DNA of 64,000 nucleotides from Aureimonas endophytica (GCF_014642635.1 NZ_BMIQ01000001.1:1178001-1242000), one strand, 5' to 3'; counted from the stretch's first letter, positions 18,139 to 27,039 are shown. Notes: generated by a model from the letters alone, not told the origin. Made by a program: numbers and translations.

Positions 18139-19074
18139 ATGAAGAAGTCGGTGCTCGCCGCCGCCATCGTCGCGCTCGGAAGCGTGCTCGGTGCGGTCCA
18201 GGCCCAGGCGGCGGACTATGCCGTGATCCTGAAGACCCTCGCCAACCCGTTCTGGCAGGAGATGCAGACGGGCGTGCAGGAAAAGGCCAAGGAGCTCGGC
18301 GTCGAGGTCGACATCTTCGCCTCGCCCTCCGAGGACGACACGCAGGCCCAGCTCCAGCTTTTCGAGGACGTGCTGAACCGCAGCTACAAGGGCATCGCCT
18401 TCGCGCCGATCTCGCCGGTGAACCTCGTGCAGCCGGCGGCGCGCGCCACCAAGGCCGGCATCCCGCTTGTCAATATCGACGAGCAGATCGACGTCGCCGG
18501 CCTCACCCAGGCGGGCGGCGCGCTGGAAGCCTTCGTCACCACCGATAACAAGAAGGTCGGCGCCAAGGGCGCGGGCTATATCATCGAGCAGCTTGGTGCC
18601 GAGGGCGGCCAGGTCGCGATCATCGAGGGCAAGGCGGGCGTCGCGTCCGGCGAGGCCCGCAAGGCCGGCGCCACGGAGGCCTTCAAGGCCGCCAAGACCA
18701 TCGAGCTCGTCGCCAGCCAGCCGGCCGACTGGGATCGCCTGAAGGCGCTCGACGTCGCCGCGAACGTCCTCCAGTCGACGCCGGACCTCAAGGCCTTCTA
18801 CTGCGCCAACGACACGATGGCGCTCGGCGCCGTCCAGGCGGTGCAGAATGCCGGCAAGGCCGGCAAGGTGCTCGTCGTCGGCACCGACGGCGCGCCGGAA
18901 GCCCGCGCCTCGGTCGCGGCCGGCCGTCTCTCGGCGACGGTCGCCCAGAACCCGGCCAAGATCGGCGGCGACAGCCTCGCCCTTCTCGTCGAGGCGGTGA
19001 AGCGCGGCACGCCCACCCCGGCCGGCGCGCAGCCGAAGCAGGTCGCCGTCGATTCGATCCTGGTGACGAAGTAA
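18139..19074 (+). CDS. alsB: D-allose-type periplasmic binding protein
   Basis: A 311-residue secreted sugar receptor with a cleavable signal peptide (about 1-24). From memory it follows E. coli AlsB closely along its whole length: ADYAVILKTLANPFW, VDIFASPSEDD, LQLFEDVLNRSYKGIAFAP, EAFVTTDNKKVGAKGA, VASQPADWDRLKALDVA, FYCANDTMALG and the C-terminal VDSILVTK. AlsB binds D-allose for the AlsBAC ABC importer, and also ribose weakly. A GGGAGG ribosome site precedes ATG 18139. The ATPase and permease genes follow at once. D-allose is the best guess; D-psicose or another C3-epimeric sugar cannot be excluded. Confidence 0.9.
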   Translation: MKKSVLAAAIVALGSVLGAVQAQAADYAVILKTLANPFWQEMQTGVQEKAKELGVEVDIFASPSEDDTQAQLQLFEDVLNRSYKGIAFAPISPVNLVQPAARATKAGIPLVNIDEQIDVAGLTQAGGALEAFVTTDNKKVGAKGAGYIIEQLGAEGGQVAIIEGKAGVASGEARKAGATEAFKAAKTIELVASQPADWDRLKALDVAANVLQSTPDLKAFYCANDTMALGAVQAVQNAGKAGKVLVVGTDGAPEARASVAAGRLSATVAQNPAKIGGDSLALLVEAVKRGTPTPAGAQPKQVAVDSILVTK

Positions 19075-19134
19075 CGCAACGCGACGGGGCGGCTCCGCGC
19101 CGCCCCGCCGCCGCTCGGAAGGGAGGTCCGCGCC

Positions 19135-20676
19135 ATGACATCAGAGACGACCGCGCCCGCCATCGTCCGCATGCGCGGCATCGAGAAGACCTTCGGCGGC
19201 ATCCGCGCCCTGAAGGGCGTCGATCTCGACATCCTCCCCGGCGAGGTCCACGTCATTCTCGGCGAGAACGGCGCCGGCAAGTCCACCATGATGAAGGTGC
19301 TGTCGGGCATCTACGCGCCCTCCGCCGGCACGATCGAGATCGACGGCAAGCCGCATGCCCGCCTGACGCCGGCCGAGGCCAGCGCCGCCGGCATCTCGAT
19401 CATCTATCAGGAACTCTCGATCATCGACGAGCTGACCGCGATCGAGAATCTCTTCGTCGGCCGCATTCCGACGACGCTGCGCTGGGGCCTGCCGCGCGTC
19501 GACTGGAAGCGCATGGAGGAGCAGGCGACGGCGATGCTCGCCCGCCTCGGCCTTGCCATCGACCTCTACCGCCCCGCCGGCGAACTGCCGATCGCCCACA
19601 AGCAGATCCTCGAGATCGCCAAGAGCCTGATGGGCCATGTCCGCGTGCTCGTCATGGACGAGCCGACCTCCTCGCTCACCCGCGTCGAGATCGACCGCCT
19701 GCTCGACCTCGTGCGCCAGCTGCGCCGCGAGGGCATGGCGATCCTCTTCATCTCGCACAAGTTCGACGAGATCCGCGCCATCGGCGACCGTTTCACCGTG
19801 CTGAAGGACGGCAGCTCGAACGGCACCGGCCTCGTCGCCGACAACACGAACGACGATCTCGTGCGCCTGATGGTCGGGCGCGTGCTGCAGCAGCGCTTTC
19901 TCAGCCCCGCGCCGATCGATCGCGGCAAGCCGCCGGTCCTGTCCGTCAGGAACGTCACCTCGGCCGATCGCCGGCGCGTGCGCGATGTCAGCTTCGACGT
20001 GCATCACGGCGAGGTCTTCGGCTTCGCCGGCCTCGTCGGCTCGGGCCGCACCGAACTGATGAACTGCCTCTTCGGCGCCGACCGACGCGCCAGCGGCACG
20101 ATCGCGCTGAACGGGCGCGACATCACCCCGAATTCGCCCTTCCGGGCGCTGAAGAGCGGCATGGCCTATATCACCGAGAGCCGCCGCCAGAACGGCTTCC
20201 TGCCGAACTTCACCATCCAGGAGAACATTGCCCTGTCCGCCCGGGTGAAGCAGGCACCGCTGCGCGGCACCTTCGCCCGCGTCACCAGCCGGCGCGACCG
20301 GGCGCTGGCGGAAGAGGAGCGCAAGCGCCTGTCCGTGCGCTGCCATTCCGTCGACCAGCTCGTCACCGAGCTCTCCGGCGGCAACCAGCAGAAGGTGCTG
20401 ATCGGCAAGTGGATGGCGACGGCGCCGGAGGTCTTCATCTTCGACGAGCCGACGCGCGGCATCGATGTCGGCGCCAAGGCCGAGATCTACGCCATCGTCC
20501 GCAAGCTCGCTGACGAGGGCAAGGCGGTCATCGTCGTCTCGTCCGAGCTGCCCGAGATCCTCGCCGTCTGCGACCGGATCGCGGTGTTCCGCGAAGGGGC
20601 GATCGCCGGCCTCGTCGACGGCGCGACCGCCACCGAGGAAGCTCTTCTGCAATACGCGATCGGAGGACTCGCCTGA
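19135..20676 (+). CDS. alsA: D-allose-type ABC transporter ATP-binding protein
   Basis: A 513-residue double ATPase of the sugar CUT2 class. The first domain has Walker A GENGAGKST, the Q-loop region IIYQELSIIDELTAIENLFVG and Walker B VLVMDEPTSS; the second has the usual degenerate Walker A (GLVGSGRTE) and an intact C-loop LSGGNQQK with IFDEPTRGIDVG. Several stretches (AYITESRR, RCHSVDQLVTELSGGNQQ) are AlsA-like rather than RbsA-like as I recall the E. coli protein. Its TGA overlaps the alsC ATG (TGATG), giving translational coupling. Confidence 0.9.
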   Translation: MTSETTAPAIVRMRGIEKTFGGIRALKGVDLDILPGEVHVILGENGAGKSTMMKVLSGIYAPSAGTIEIDGKPHARLTPAEASAAGISIIYQELSIIDELTAIENLFVGRIPTTLRWGLPRVDWKRMEEQATAMLARLGLAIDLYRPAGELPIAHKQILEIAKSLMGHVRVLVMDEPTSSLTRVEIDRLLDLVRQLRREGMAILFISHKFDEIRAIGDRFTVLKDGSSNGTGLVADNTNDDLVRLMVGRVLQQRFLSPAPIDRGKPPVLSVRNVTSADRRRVRDVSFDVHHGEVFGFAGLVGSGRTELMNCLFGADRRASGTIALNGRDITPNSPFRALKSGMAYITESRRQNGFLPNFTIQENIALSARVKQAPLRGTFARVTSRRDRALAEEERKRLSVRCHSVDQLVTELSGGNQQKVLIGKWMATAPEVFIFDEPTRGIDVGAKAEIYAIVRKLADEGKAVIVVSSELPEILAVCDRIAVFREGAIAGLVDGATATEEALLQYAIGGLA

Positions 20677-21617
20677 TGTCCCGCATGCAACGCTACTGGG
20701 AAGCTTACGGGACGCTCTGCATCCTCGTGGTGATCGTCGTCCTGTTCAGCATCCTGTCGCCGGCCTATTTCCTGCGCTGGGACAATCTGATCCAGGTCTT
20801 CCTTCAGAGCTCGATCACCATCCTCCTCGCCCTCGGCGAGTTCTTTCCGATCCTCATCGCCGGCATCGACCTGTCGGTCGGCTCGATCCTCGCCCTGTCC
20901 GGCATCGTCACCGGCAAGCTCCTCGTCGCCGGCTTCGACCCGACGCTGGCGGTCCTCATCGGCGGCGTCGGCACCGGCCTCGCGCTCGGCGCGATCAACG
21001 GCCTTCTCGTGAACTTCACGGGCCTCCACCCCTTCATCATCACGCTCGGCACCAACGCGATCTTCCGCGGCCTGACGCTGATCGTCTCCGGCGCGGCGCC
21101 GGTCTACGGCTTTCCCTTCGCCTTCACCGACGCGCTTGCCGGCAGCATCCTCTACGTGCCGGTGCCGGTGATCGTCGCGCTCGTCGTCGCGGTGCTCCTC
21201 TGGTATCTGACGACGCAGACCCGGCTCGGCCGCAACATCTACGCGGTCGGCGGCAATCGCGAGGCGGCCTTCTTCTCCGGCATCGACGTCAAGTTCCACA
21301 CGCTGATCGTCTTCATGATCTCCGGCCTCTGCGCCGGCCTCGCGGGCGTCCTTTCCACCGCCCGGCTCGGCGCCGCCGAGCCGGCGGCCGGCACCGGCTT
21401 CGAGACCTTCGCCATCGCCTCCGCCATCATTGGCGGCACCAGCTTCTTCGGCGGCAAGGGGCGCATTCCCTCCGTCGTGGTCGGCGGCCTCATCATCGGC
21501 ACGATCAGCAACGGCCTGAACCTGATGCGCGTGCCGACCTTCTACCAGCTCGTCGTGATGGGCGGCCTCATCATCGTCGCCGTGTCGCTCGACCGCCTGA
21601 TCGGCTCGCGCCGCTGA
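20676..21617 (+). CDS. alsC: D-allose-type ABC transporter permease
   Basis: A 313-residue CUT2 permease with about eight to ten membrane segments. It carries the family signature AGIDLSVGSILALSG, the GLHPFIITLGTNAIFRG loop and STARLGAAEPAAGTGFE, then GGTSFFGGKGRI, all close to E. coli AlsC as I recall it. It starts within the alsA stop codon. With AlsB and AlsA it makes a complete high-affinity sugar importer. Confidence 0.9.
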   Translation: MSRMQRYWEAYGTLCILVVIVVLFSILSPAYFLRWDNLIQVFLQSSITILLALGEFFPILIAGIDLSVGSILALSGIVTGKLLVAGFDPTLAVLIGGVGTGLALGAINGLLVNFTGLHPFIITLGTNAIFRGLTLIVSGAAPVYGFPFAFTDALAGSILYVPVPVIVALVVAVLLWYLTTQTRLGRNIYAVGGNREAAFFSGIDVKFHTLIVFMISGLCAGLAGVLSTARLGAAEPAAGTGFETFAIASAIIGGTSFFGGKGRIPSVVVGGLIIGTISNGLNLMRVPTFYQLVVMGGLIIVAVSLDRLIGSRR

Positions 21618-21708
21618 CCGGCGATCCGCTAAGGTCGCATCAGGATCGCTCGGCGGAGACGGCGCGTTCGGCGCCGCTCCCCGCCGGACCGGACGCGACA
21701 CGCCCGCC

Positions 21709-22761
21709 ATGCCCGACGAGCCTTCGATGACCCTCTCTCCCCCGTCCGGCAGGGGCCTGAAGCCCGCCACGATCCGCGACGTGGCGCGGCTCGCCGGCGT
21801 CGCCCCCGGCACGGTGTCGAATGTCCTCACCGGCCGCAAGCTCGTCGCCGAGCCGCTGCGCAAGGCCGTGCTGGCGGCCGTCGCCGAGCTCGACTACCGC
21901 CCGAATCACCTCGCCTCCAGCCTGCGCTTCGGGCGCACCCAGTCGATCGGCATCGTCGTGCCGGACCTCACCAATCCGTTCTTCTCCAGCTTCGTGCAGG
22001 AGATCGAGAGCTTGGCCGCCGCCGACCGCTTCCAGATCCTTCTGATGAGCAGCCAGGAAGACCCGGAGGGCGAGGTGGACCGCATCAAGGCGCTGCTCGC
22101 GCGCCAGGTCGACGGTCTGATCATCGCCGCCAGCCGCGACGACGTCGCCTATGGCGAGAATTCCACCTTCGGCGGCACGCCGGCCGTGCTGGTCGACCGG
22201 GCCTTCGGCGCGGAAAGCTTCGACACGGTGGCGACCGACAATGAGGCGGCCTGCCGCACCGGCACCGCGCATCTCCTCGAACTCGGCCATCGCGACATCG
22301 CCTTTCTCGCCACCGACGAGCGGCTGACCAACATCAAGCAGCGCACCGCCGGCTATCGTCAGGCGCTGGCGGATGCCGGCCTGCCGGGCCGCGAGCGCAT
22401 CGTCTATGGCGGCCTCACCATCGAGACCTGCCGGGCGGCGATCGAGCAGGAGCTGCGCCGCGCCGACCGGCCGACGGCGATCTTCGCCTCCGCCTATGTC
22501 GCGACGCTCGGCGCCGCCAAGGCGATCCGCGCCACGGATCTCGCCTTTCCCGACGACGTGTCGCTGCTCGGCTTCGACGATTCCGACTGGATGACCGTGC
22601 TGCGCCCCTATGTCAGCACGATCCAGCAGCCGATCGACCATCTGGCGAACACGGCCTGGCGGCTCCTGATGCGGCGGATCGAGCAGCCGACGGCGGCCCC
22701 CTTGCACGAGATCGTGCCCTGTTCGCTGCGGCCGCGCGAATCCATCCGCCGGCTCGCCTGA
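21709..22761 (+). CDS. LacI family transcriptional regulator of the als cluster
   Basis: A 350-residue LacI/GalR-type regulator. The helix-turn-helix is ATIRDVARLAGVAPGTVSNV (about 25-44), followed by the hinge helix region RPNHLASSLRFGRTQSIGI and a periplasmic-binding-protein-like effector domain (VPDLTNPFFSSF, LLGFDDSDW, ISTIQQP-like end). ATG 21709 is used; ATG 21727 is an equally possible start. It lies between the transporter genes and an oxidoreductase gene on the same strand. E. coli controls als with an RpiR-type protein, so this is a different regulator type. Likely operators are at 16948 and 18050. Confidence 0.88.
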   Translation: MPDEPSMTLSPPSGRGLKPATIRDVARLAGVAPGTVSNVLTGRKLVAEPLRKAVLAAVAELDYRPNHLASSLRFGRTQSIGIVVPDLTNPFFSSFVQEIESLAAADRFQILLMSSQEDPEGEVDRIKALLARQVDGLIIAASRDDVAYGENSTFGGTPAVLVDRAFGAESFDTVATDNEAACRTGTAHLLELGHRDIAFLATDERLTNIKQRTAGYRQALADAGLPGRERIVYGGLTIETCRAAIEQELRRADRPTAIFASAYVATLGAAKAIRATDLAFPDDVSLLGFDDSDWMTVLRPYVSTIQQPIDHLANTAWRLLMRRIEQPTAAPLHEIVPCSLRPRESIRRLA

Positions 22762-22814
22762 CCCTTGTTCGCAGGGCTCCGCCCTCCCCTCGTCCGCTGG
22801 AAGGAAGACAATCG

Positions 22815-23945
22815 ATGCAGCGTATCCGGATCGGCATGGTCGGCGGCGGCCAGGGCTCCTTCATCGGCGGCGTGCACCGCATCGCGGCCCGGCTCGACGA
22901 TCTCTTCGAGCTGAAGGCGGGCGTCCTGTCCTCGGATGCCGGTCGCAACCGCGCCTCGGCCGCCGAGATCGGCATCGCGCCAGAGCGCGCCTATGACACG
23001 GTGGCCGCGATGCTGGCCGGCGAGCGCGGGCGGAGCGACGCGATCGAGGCGGTCGTCGTCTGCACGCCGAACCATCTCCACCACACGGCGGCCAAGGCCT
23101 GCCTGGAGGCGGGGCTCCATGTCATCTGCGACAAGCCCGTCACCTCGACGCTGGAGGACGCGCTGGACCTGAAGGCGGCGGTCGCCCGGAGCGGCCGCGT
23201 CTTCGTCCTCACCCACAACTATACCGGCTATCCGATGGTGCGGCAGATGCGCGAGATGGTGGCGGCGGGCGCCATCGGCGCGCTCCGCCTCGTCCAGTCG
23301 GAATATGCGCAGGACTGGCTGACGGAAGCGCAGGAGACGAAGGGCGCCAAGGGAGCCGAATGGCGCACCGATCCGGCGCGCTCTGGCGCCGGCGGCTCGA
23401 TCGGCGATATCGGCACGCATGCCTACAATCTCGCCGCCTTCGTCACCGGCCGGGAGCCGGCGCGCCTTCTCGCCGATCTCACCTCCTTCGTGCCGGGCCG
23501 CCGGCTCGACGACAATGCCGCGATCCTGCTGCGCTATGCCGATGGCGCGAAGGGCATGATCTGGGCGAGCCAGGTGGCGGTCGGCAACGAGAACCACAAC
23601 ACGCTGCGCGTCTATGGCAGCAAGGGCGGCCTCGAATGGGAGCAGGAGAACCCGAACGTCCTCGGCTTCACCCCCTATGGCGAGCCGCGCCGCATCCTGA
23701 CGCGCGCCGGCCCGGCGGCGACGCCCGGCAATCTCTGGGGCAGCCGCATCCCCTCCGGCCACCCGGAGGGCTTCCTCGAGGCCTTCGCCAATATCTACCG
23801 CGCCGCCGCGGCGGCGATCCGGGGCGAAGCGGACGCGCCGGCCTATCCGACGATCGCCGACGGCCTGCGTGGCCTCGCCTTCATCGACGCCTGCGTGCGC
23901 TCGAACCGCGAGGGCAATGTCTGGGTCGATCTCGACGCGGGGTGA
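22815..23945 (+). CDS. Gfo/Idh/MocA family sugar oxidoreductase
   Basis: A 376-residue NAD(P)-dependent oxidoreductase. The N-terminal Rossmann domain has GMVGGGQGSFIGGVHR and the family CDKPVT motif (the Lys of EKP-type), with the GSIGDIGTHAYN motif supplying the catalytic Asp/His. A C-terminal alpha/beta substrate domain and a GHPEGFLEAFANIYRAA helix complete it. The GSFIGGVHR form is typical of myo-inositol-2-dehydrogenase-like or 3-keto-sugar-forming members. It closes the als cluster and may oxidise the imported sugar. Full length. Confidence 0.88.
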   Translation: MQRIRIGMVGGGQGSFIGGVHRIAARLDDLFELKAGVLSSDAGRNRASAAEIGIAPERAYDTVAAMLAGERGRSDAIEAVVVCTPNHLHHTAAKACLEAGLHVICDKPVTSTLEDALDLKAAVARSGRVFVLTHNYTGYPMVRQMREMVAAGAIGALRLVQSEYAQDWLTEAQETKGAKGAEWRTDPARSGAGGSIGDIGTHAYNLAAFVTGREPARLLADLTSFVPGRRLDDNAAILLRYADGAKGMIWASQVAVGNENHNTLRVYGSKGGLEWEQENPNVLGFTPYGEPRRILTRAGPAATPGNLWGSRIPSGHPEGFLEAFANIYRAAAAAIRGEADAPAYPTIADGLRGLAFIDACVRSNREGNVWVDLDAG

Positions 23946-24073
23946 GCGGCGGGACGGTCTGCGGAAGGCGCGACGAGGGCGGAGGTAAGTTCGCCAGCAT
24001 CGCGACGCCTTTCCAGCGTCGATCCTCCGCCTGCCTCTAGGCGCACCCGCTGCCTCGGCATAGTCTCAGGTCC

Positions 24074-24784
24074 ATGATTCGGACTACGGCAGGGACGGCA
24101 CCGACCGTTCCCTTGGATGTCGGCTCCTATACAGCCGCAGAGGCGTCGCGCCTGCTGCGCACCCCCATGCGCAACATTCGCCGATGGATGCTGGGCTATA
24201 GCTACGGCCCGCGTGAGGCGCGGCGCTTCTCGCCGCCGCTCTGGCGGTCGCAGCTCTCGATGATCGAGGATCATCTGGAACTCGGCTTCCGCGATCTCAT
24301 TGAACTGCGCTTCGTCGCCGAGTTCACCAAGGCTGGGCTCGGCATCCTCGCCATCCGCAATTGTCTCGAACATGCCCGCGCCTGTGTCGAAGACGAGCGC
24401 CCCTTCTCCACCCGTCGCTTCCGGACGGATGGGAAGACAATCTTTCTGGAGAGCATTCCCGAGGCTGGCGAAGGCGAATTGCTCGACCTGCGAAGTCGCC
24501 AATTCGTCTTTCAAAGGATCGTGGAGCGGAGCTTCAAGGATCTGGATATCGAAGACGACGCGGTCACGAGATGGCGGCCGTTCAAGGGAAAAGCGTCGAT
24601 CGTCATCGATCCCGTCCGGTCGTTCGGGCAACCGATCGTGGCCGCTCATGGGGTGCCGACCATCGTCCTGGCGGATGCCGCGAGGGCGGAAGGGTCGATC
24701 GATCGCGTCGCACGCCTTTACGAGATCGAGATCGATCTCGTTCGCGATGCCGTGCGCTTCGAGGAAAGTCTGATCGCGGCGTGA
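24074..24784 (+). CDS. DUF433-type antitoxin with MerR-like HTH
   Basis: A 236-residue protein. The N-terminus (SYTAAEASRLLRTPMRNIRRW) looks like a MerR-type helix-turn-helix, and the C-terminus (about 175-236; FGQPIVAAHGVPT..., ARLYEIEIDLVRDAVRFEE) matches the DUF433 pattern. DUF433 proteins are often the partner of a PIN-like DUF5615 toxin, which is exactly the next gene: its GTG overlaps this gene's TGA (GTGA). The role is therefore likely antitoxin and autorepressor. The pair looks less GC-rich than its neighbours, which fits acquisition by transfer. Confidence 0.75.
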   Translation: MIRTTAGTAPTVPLDVGSYTAAEASRLLRTPMRNIRRWMLGYSYGPREARRFSPPLWRSQLSMIEDHLELGFRDLIELRFVAEFTKAGLGILAIRNCLEHARACVEDERPFSTRRFRTDGKTIFLESIPEAGEGELLDLRSRQFVFQRIVERSFKDLDIEDDAVTRWRPFKGKASIVIDPVRSFGQPIVAAHGVPTIVLADAARAEGSIDRVARLYEIEIDLVRDAVRFEESLIAA

Positions 24785-25251
24785 AATTCGTGATCGACGA
24801 GAACCTGTCGAAGGCGCTGGCGAAAGCCCTCGCCGCCATCTTCGAAGCCGATCACGAGATCATTCATATTCGCGATAAACTCGGCCCGGCGACGCCGGAC
24901 TTGGCATGGATGCCGGCCTTCGGCCGAGACGGGAGCTGGATCGTCATTTCCGGCGATCGCCGCATCCGAAGAAATCAAGCCGAACACGCGGCCTTCCAGC
25001 AGTCGCGCCTGATCGGCTTCTTTCTGTGCCGCCAGAGCTTCGAAATGCCGGTCCGAAAGCAGCTGATCCGCCTTCTGACGATCTGGCCCGAGATCGAAAT
25101 CCAGGCTCGGCTCGTGCAGCCCGGCGCGATGTTCGAAATTCCCGAAAAGAGTCCGCGCTTTCGCGCACTGCGAATTGTCACGGATACTGGAGCGGGCGAT
25201 GGGAATCGAACCCACGACATTCAGCTTGGGAAGCTGACGTTCTACCTCTGA
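24781..25251 (+). CDS. PIN-like (DUF5615-type) toxin reading into a tRNA gene
   Basis: A 156-residue frame that begins with GTG (KFVIDENLS follows) in a GTGA overlap with the antitoxin. The opening VIDENLSKALAKAL, then DHEIIHIRDKLG and WIVISGDRRIRRN match PIN-like putative nucleases, with acidic residues Asp5, Glu6 and the Asp of SGDRRI. The family C-terminal pattern MFEIPEKSPRFRAL ends near residue 137; the remaining 18 or so residues (GDGNRTHDIQLGKLTFYL) are antisense to tRNA-Gly, and the stop TGA lies inside it. The native stop seems to have been lost where the module joined the tRNA. Activity is unknown. Confidence 0.72.
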   Translation: MKFVIDENLSKALAKALAAIFEADHEIIHIRDKLGPATPDLAWMPAFGRDGSWIVISGDRRIRRNQAEHAAFQQSRLIGFFLCRQSFEMPVRKQLIRLLTIWPEIEIQARLVQPGAMFEIPEKSPRFRALRIVTDTGAGDGNRTHDIQLGKLTFYL

Positions 25252-25262
25252 ACTACGCCCGC
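25188..25262 (-). tRNA. tRNA-Gly (anticodon CCC), CCA encoded
   Basis: The minus strand folds as a full cloverleaf: acceptor GCGGGCG/CGCCCGC (7 pairs), D arm GTTC/GAAC, anticodon stem TCAGC/GCTGA around loop TTCCCAA giving anticodon CCC, and T arm GTGGG/CCCAT with loop TTCGATT. Discriminator T is followed by a genomic CCA (25190-25188). The 3' end faces the toxin gene, which overlaps it antisense. Confidence 0.95.
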
Positions 25263-25289
25263 GCCGGTGAGAGACCTAGCCGAAAGACG

Positions 25290-25331
25290 CGAGGCTGACA
25301 AGCCGGAGCGGCGTCCCGCTTGTCAGCCTCG
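25290..25331. terminator. 14-base perfect inverted repeat at the DUF2726 gene end
   Basis: CGAGGCTGACAAGC (25290-25303) and GCTTGTCAGCCTCG (25318-25331) are perfect complements around a 14-base loop. The right arm contains the stop codon region of the minus-strand DUF2726 gene. On the minus strand it is followed by CGTCTTTCGG, a weak T-run, so it may be a terminator; its symmetry could also mark a small repeat unit. Confidence 0.45.
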
Positions 25332-25895
25332 CTTCGGCCGGCCGGCGGGCGCGGCGCCGAGCGCTTGCGCGACGGCCGCGAGGATCTCGGTCCTCGTCGC
25401 CGTGGCCGGAATCTCGGCCAGGGGGATGCCCGCCCGTTGCAGGGCGAGGCGCTTGACCGCCATGCGATCCTCGGCATCGCCCGACAGATCGTGGCCCGTC
25501 CCGTGATATTCGACCACCAGTCGCGGATAGCCCTGCCCGTCGACCAACAGGAAATCGACGCGCTTGCTGTTGTACGAGCTGAAGGCCGCGCGCCCGAGGC
25601 GGTCGTCGCTCTCGGATGCGGTCTTCACGAAGGCGCCCATCGCGACCTCGAAGGAGAGGCGCCAGTCCGGCCGATGATCGCCGATCCAATCTTCCAGCGC
25701 GTAGAGAACCCGCACCGCCTCGCCGTTGACGGGGCGTACCGCGCGCAATCGGCTCTGCCCGACGAAGCGCAGCTGGTTCTCGGTCCGGGCGAGATCGTTG
25801 CGCGCGCGATCGCGCCGGCGCCGCGCGGCCCGCAGAAGCAGGAGAAGCGCGACGGCGCCGATGACGAGAAGCAGAGCGCCCGTGGTCGGCTCCAT
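25323..25895 (-). CDS. Membrane-anchored DUF2726 (restriction-fold-like) protein
   Basis: A 190-residue protein with an N-terminal membrane segment (about 6-22), a basic stretch (RAARRRRDRAR), and a DUF2726 domain (about 55-175) with the pattern KRVDFLLVDGQGYPRLVVEYHGTGH, an Asp and a Glu in restriction-endonuclease-like placement, and a final helix GIPLAEIPATATRTEIL. Many DUF2726 proteins are thought to be nuclease-fold proteins; the usual E-x-D/H-G motif here reads EYHG. No function is known. The gene is downstream of dcd with a 49-base gap and probably co-transcribed. Confidence 0.75.
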   Translation of the reverse strand: MEPTTGALLLVIGAVALLLLLRAARRRRDRARNDLARTENQLRFVGQSRLRAVRPVNGEAVRVLYALEDWIGDHRPDWRLSFEVAMGAFVKTASESDDRLGRAAFSSYNSKRVDFLLVDGQGYPRLVVEYHGTGHDLSGDAEDRMAVKRLALQRAGIPLAEIPATATRTEILAAVAQALGAAPAGRPKRG

Positions 25896-25944
25896 GCCTC
25901 GTTCCTCGCGATCGCGCTCCGGCGGTTCGAAAGGCGCCGCCGCG

Positions 25945-27039
25945 TCAGACGAAATGCTTGGAGAGCTTCAGCCCCTGCGCCTGGTAGTTGGAGGAAAGGC
26001 TCGCGCCATAGACGCGGTCGGGCAGCGCCGCCATCCGCTCGTAGACGAGACGGCCGACGATCTGGCCGTGTTCGAGGATGAAGGGAACCTCGCGGCTGCG
26101 CACTTCCAGAACGGCGCGGCTGCCGGTGCCGCCCGCCGCCGAATGGCCAAAGCCCGGATCGAAGAAGCCAGCATAATGGACGCGGAACTCGCCGACCAGC
26201 GGGTCGAAGGGCGTCATCTCGGCGGCGAAACCGGGCGGCACATGCACCGCCTCGGCGGAGACGAGGATGTAGAATTCGTCCGGGTCGAGCACCAGTTCGC
26301 CCGGCCGCGACAGGCGCAGCGGCTCCCAGAAGTCGAGGACGGCATGATCCGCCTTGCGGTCGACATCAACGACGCCGGTATGGCGCTTGCCGCGATAGCC
26401 GACGAGGCCGCTCGCATCCCCGGCGAGATCGATGGTGAGCGCGATGCCGCCGCCCGAGATGTTCGGATCGGCCGCGTCGACCAGCCGCTCGGCATCGTGC
26501 AGGCTCTTCAGCTCCGTCTCGCCGAGCAGGGCCCCCGCCCCCTTGCGGAAGCGGATCTGGTTGAGGCGCGAGCCGCTGCGCAGGACGATCGGAAAGGTGC
26601 GCGGGCTGATCTCGATATAGAGCGGGCCGCGATAGCCCGCCGGCACCTTGTCGAATTCCTGCGCGCCGTCGGTGAGGAGCCGGGTGAAGATGTCGAGCCG
26701 GCCCGTGGAGGATTTCGGATTGGCGGCCGCCGCGAGATCGGCGGGCAGCGCGAGGCTCTCCATCAGGGGCACGAGGTAGACGCAGCCGGTTTCCAGCACC
26801 GCGCCCTCGGTGATGTCGATCTCGTGCAGCGCGAAGCGCTTCAGCTTCTCCGCGACGGAGACGCCCCGCCCCGGCAGGAAGCTCGCCCGGATGCGGTAGG
26901 CCTTCGCGCCGAGGCGAAGATCCAGGCTCGCCGGCTGGATCTGGCCTTCGTCCGGCACTTTCGGAGCGGCGATGGCGGAGGCGGCGAAGAGCGCCGCGAT
27001 CTCGCGATCCGGCAGGATGCCGCTCAATTCCCCCGCCAT
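25945..27039 (-). CDS. dcd: 2'-Deoxycytidine 5'-triphosphate deaminase (two-domain type)
   Basis: A 364-residue dCTP deaminase, converting dCTP to dUTP for thymidylate synthesis. It is about twice the usual 190 residues, with two dUTPase-like domains: the first has [11 protein letters not shown] and the [14 protein letters not shown] motif, the second [16 protein letters not shown] and [12 protein letters not shown]. This long form is normal in Hyphomicrobiales. ATG 27039 has GGGAG nine bases upstream; the frame stays open to 27216 but that part overlaps the metZ promoter and riboswitch region and lacks similarity. Divergent from metZ. Confidence 0.88.
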   Translation of the reverse strand: MAGELSGILPDREIAALFAASAIAAPKVPDEGQIQPASLDLRLGAKAYRIRASFLPGRGVSVAEKLKRFALHEIDITEGAVLETGCVYLVPLMESLALPADLAAAANPKSSTGRLDIFTRLLTDGAQEFDKVPAGYRGPLYIEISPRTFPIVLRSGSRLNQIRFRKGAGALLGETELKSLHDAERLVDAADPNISGGGIALTIDLAGDASGLVGYRGKRHTGVVDVDRKADHAVLDFWEPLRLSRPGELVLDPDEFYILVSAEAVHVPPGFAAEMTPFDPLVGEFRVHYAGFFDPGFGHSAAGGTGSRAVLEVRSREVPFILEHGQIVGRLVYERMAALPDRVYGASLSSNYQAQGLKLSKHFV

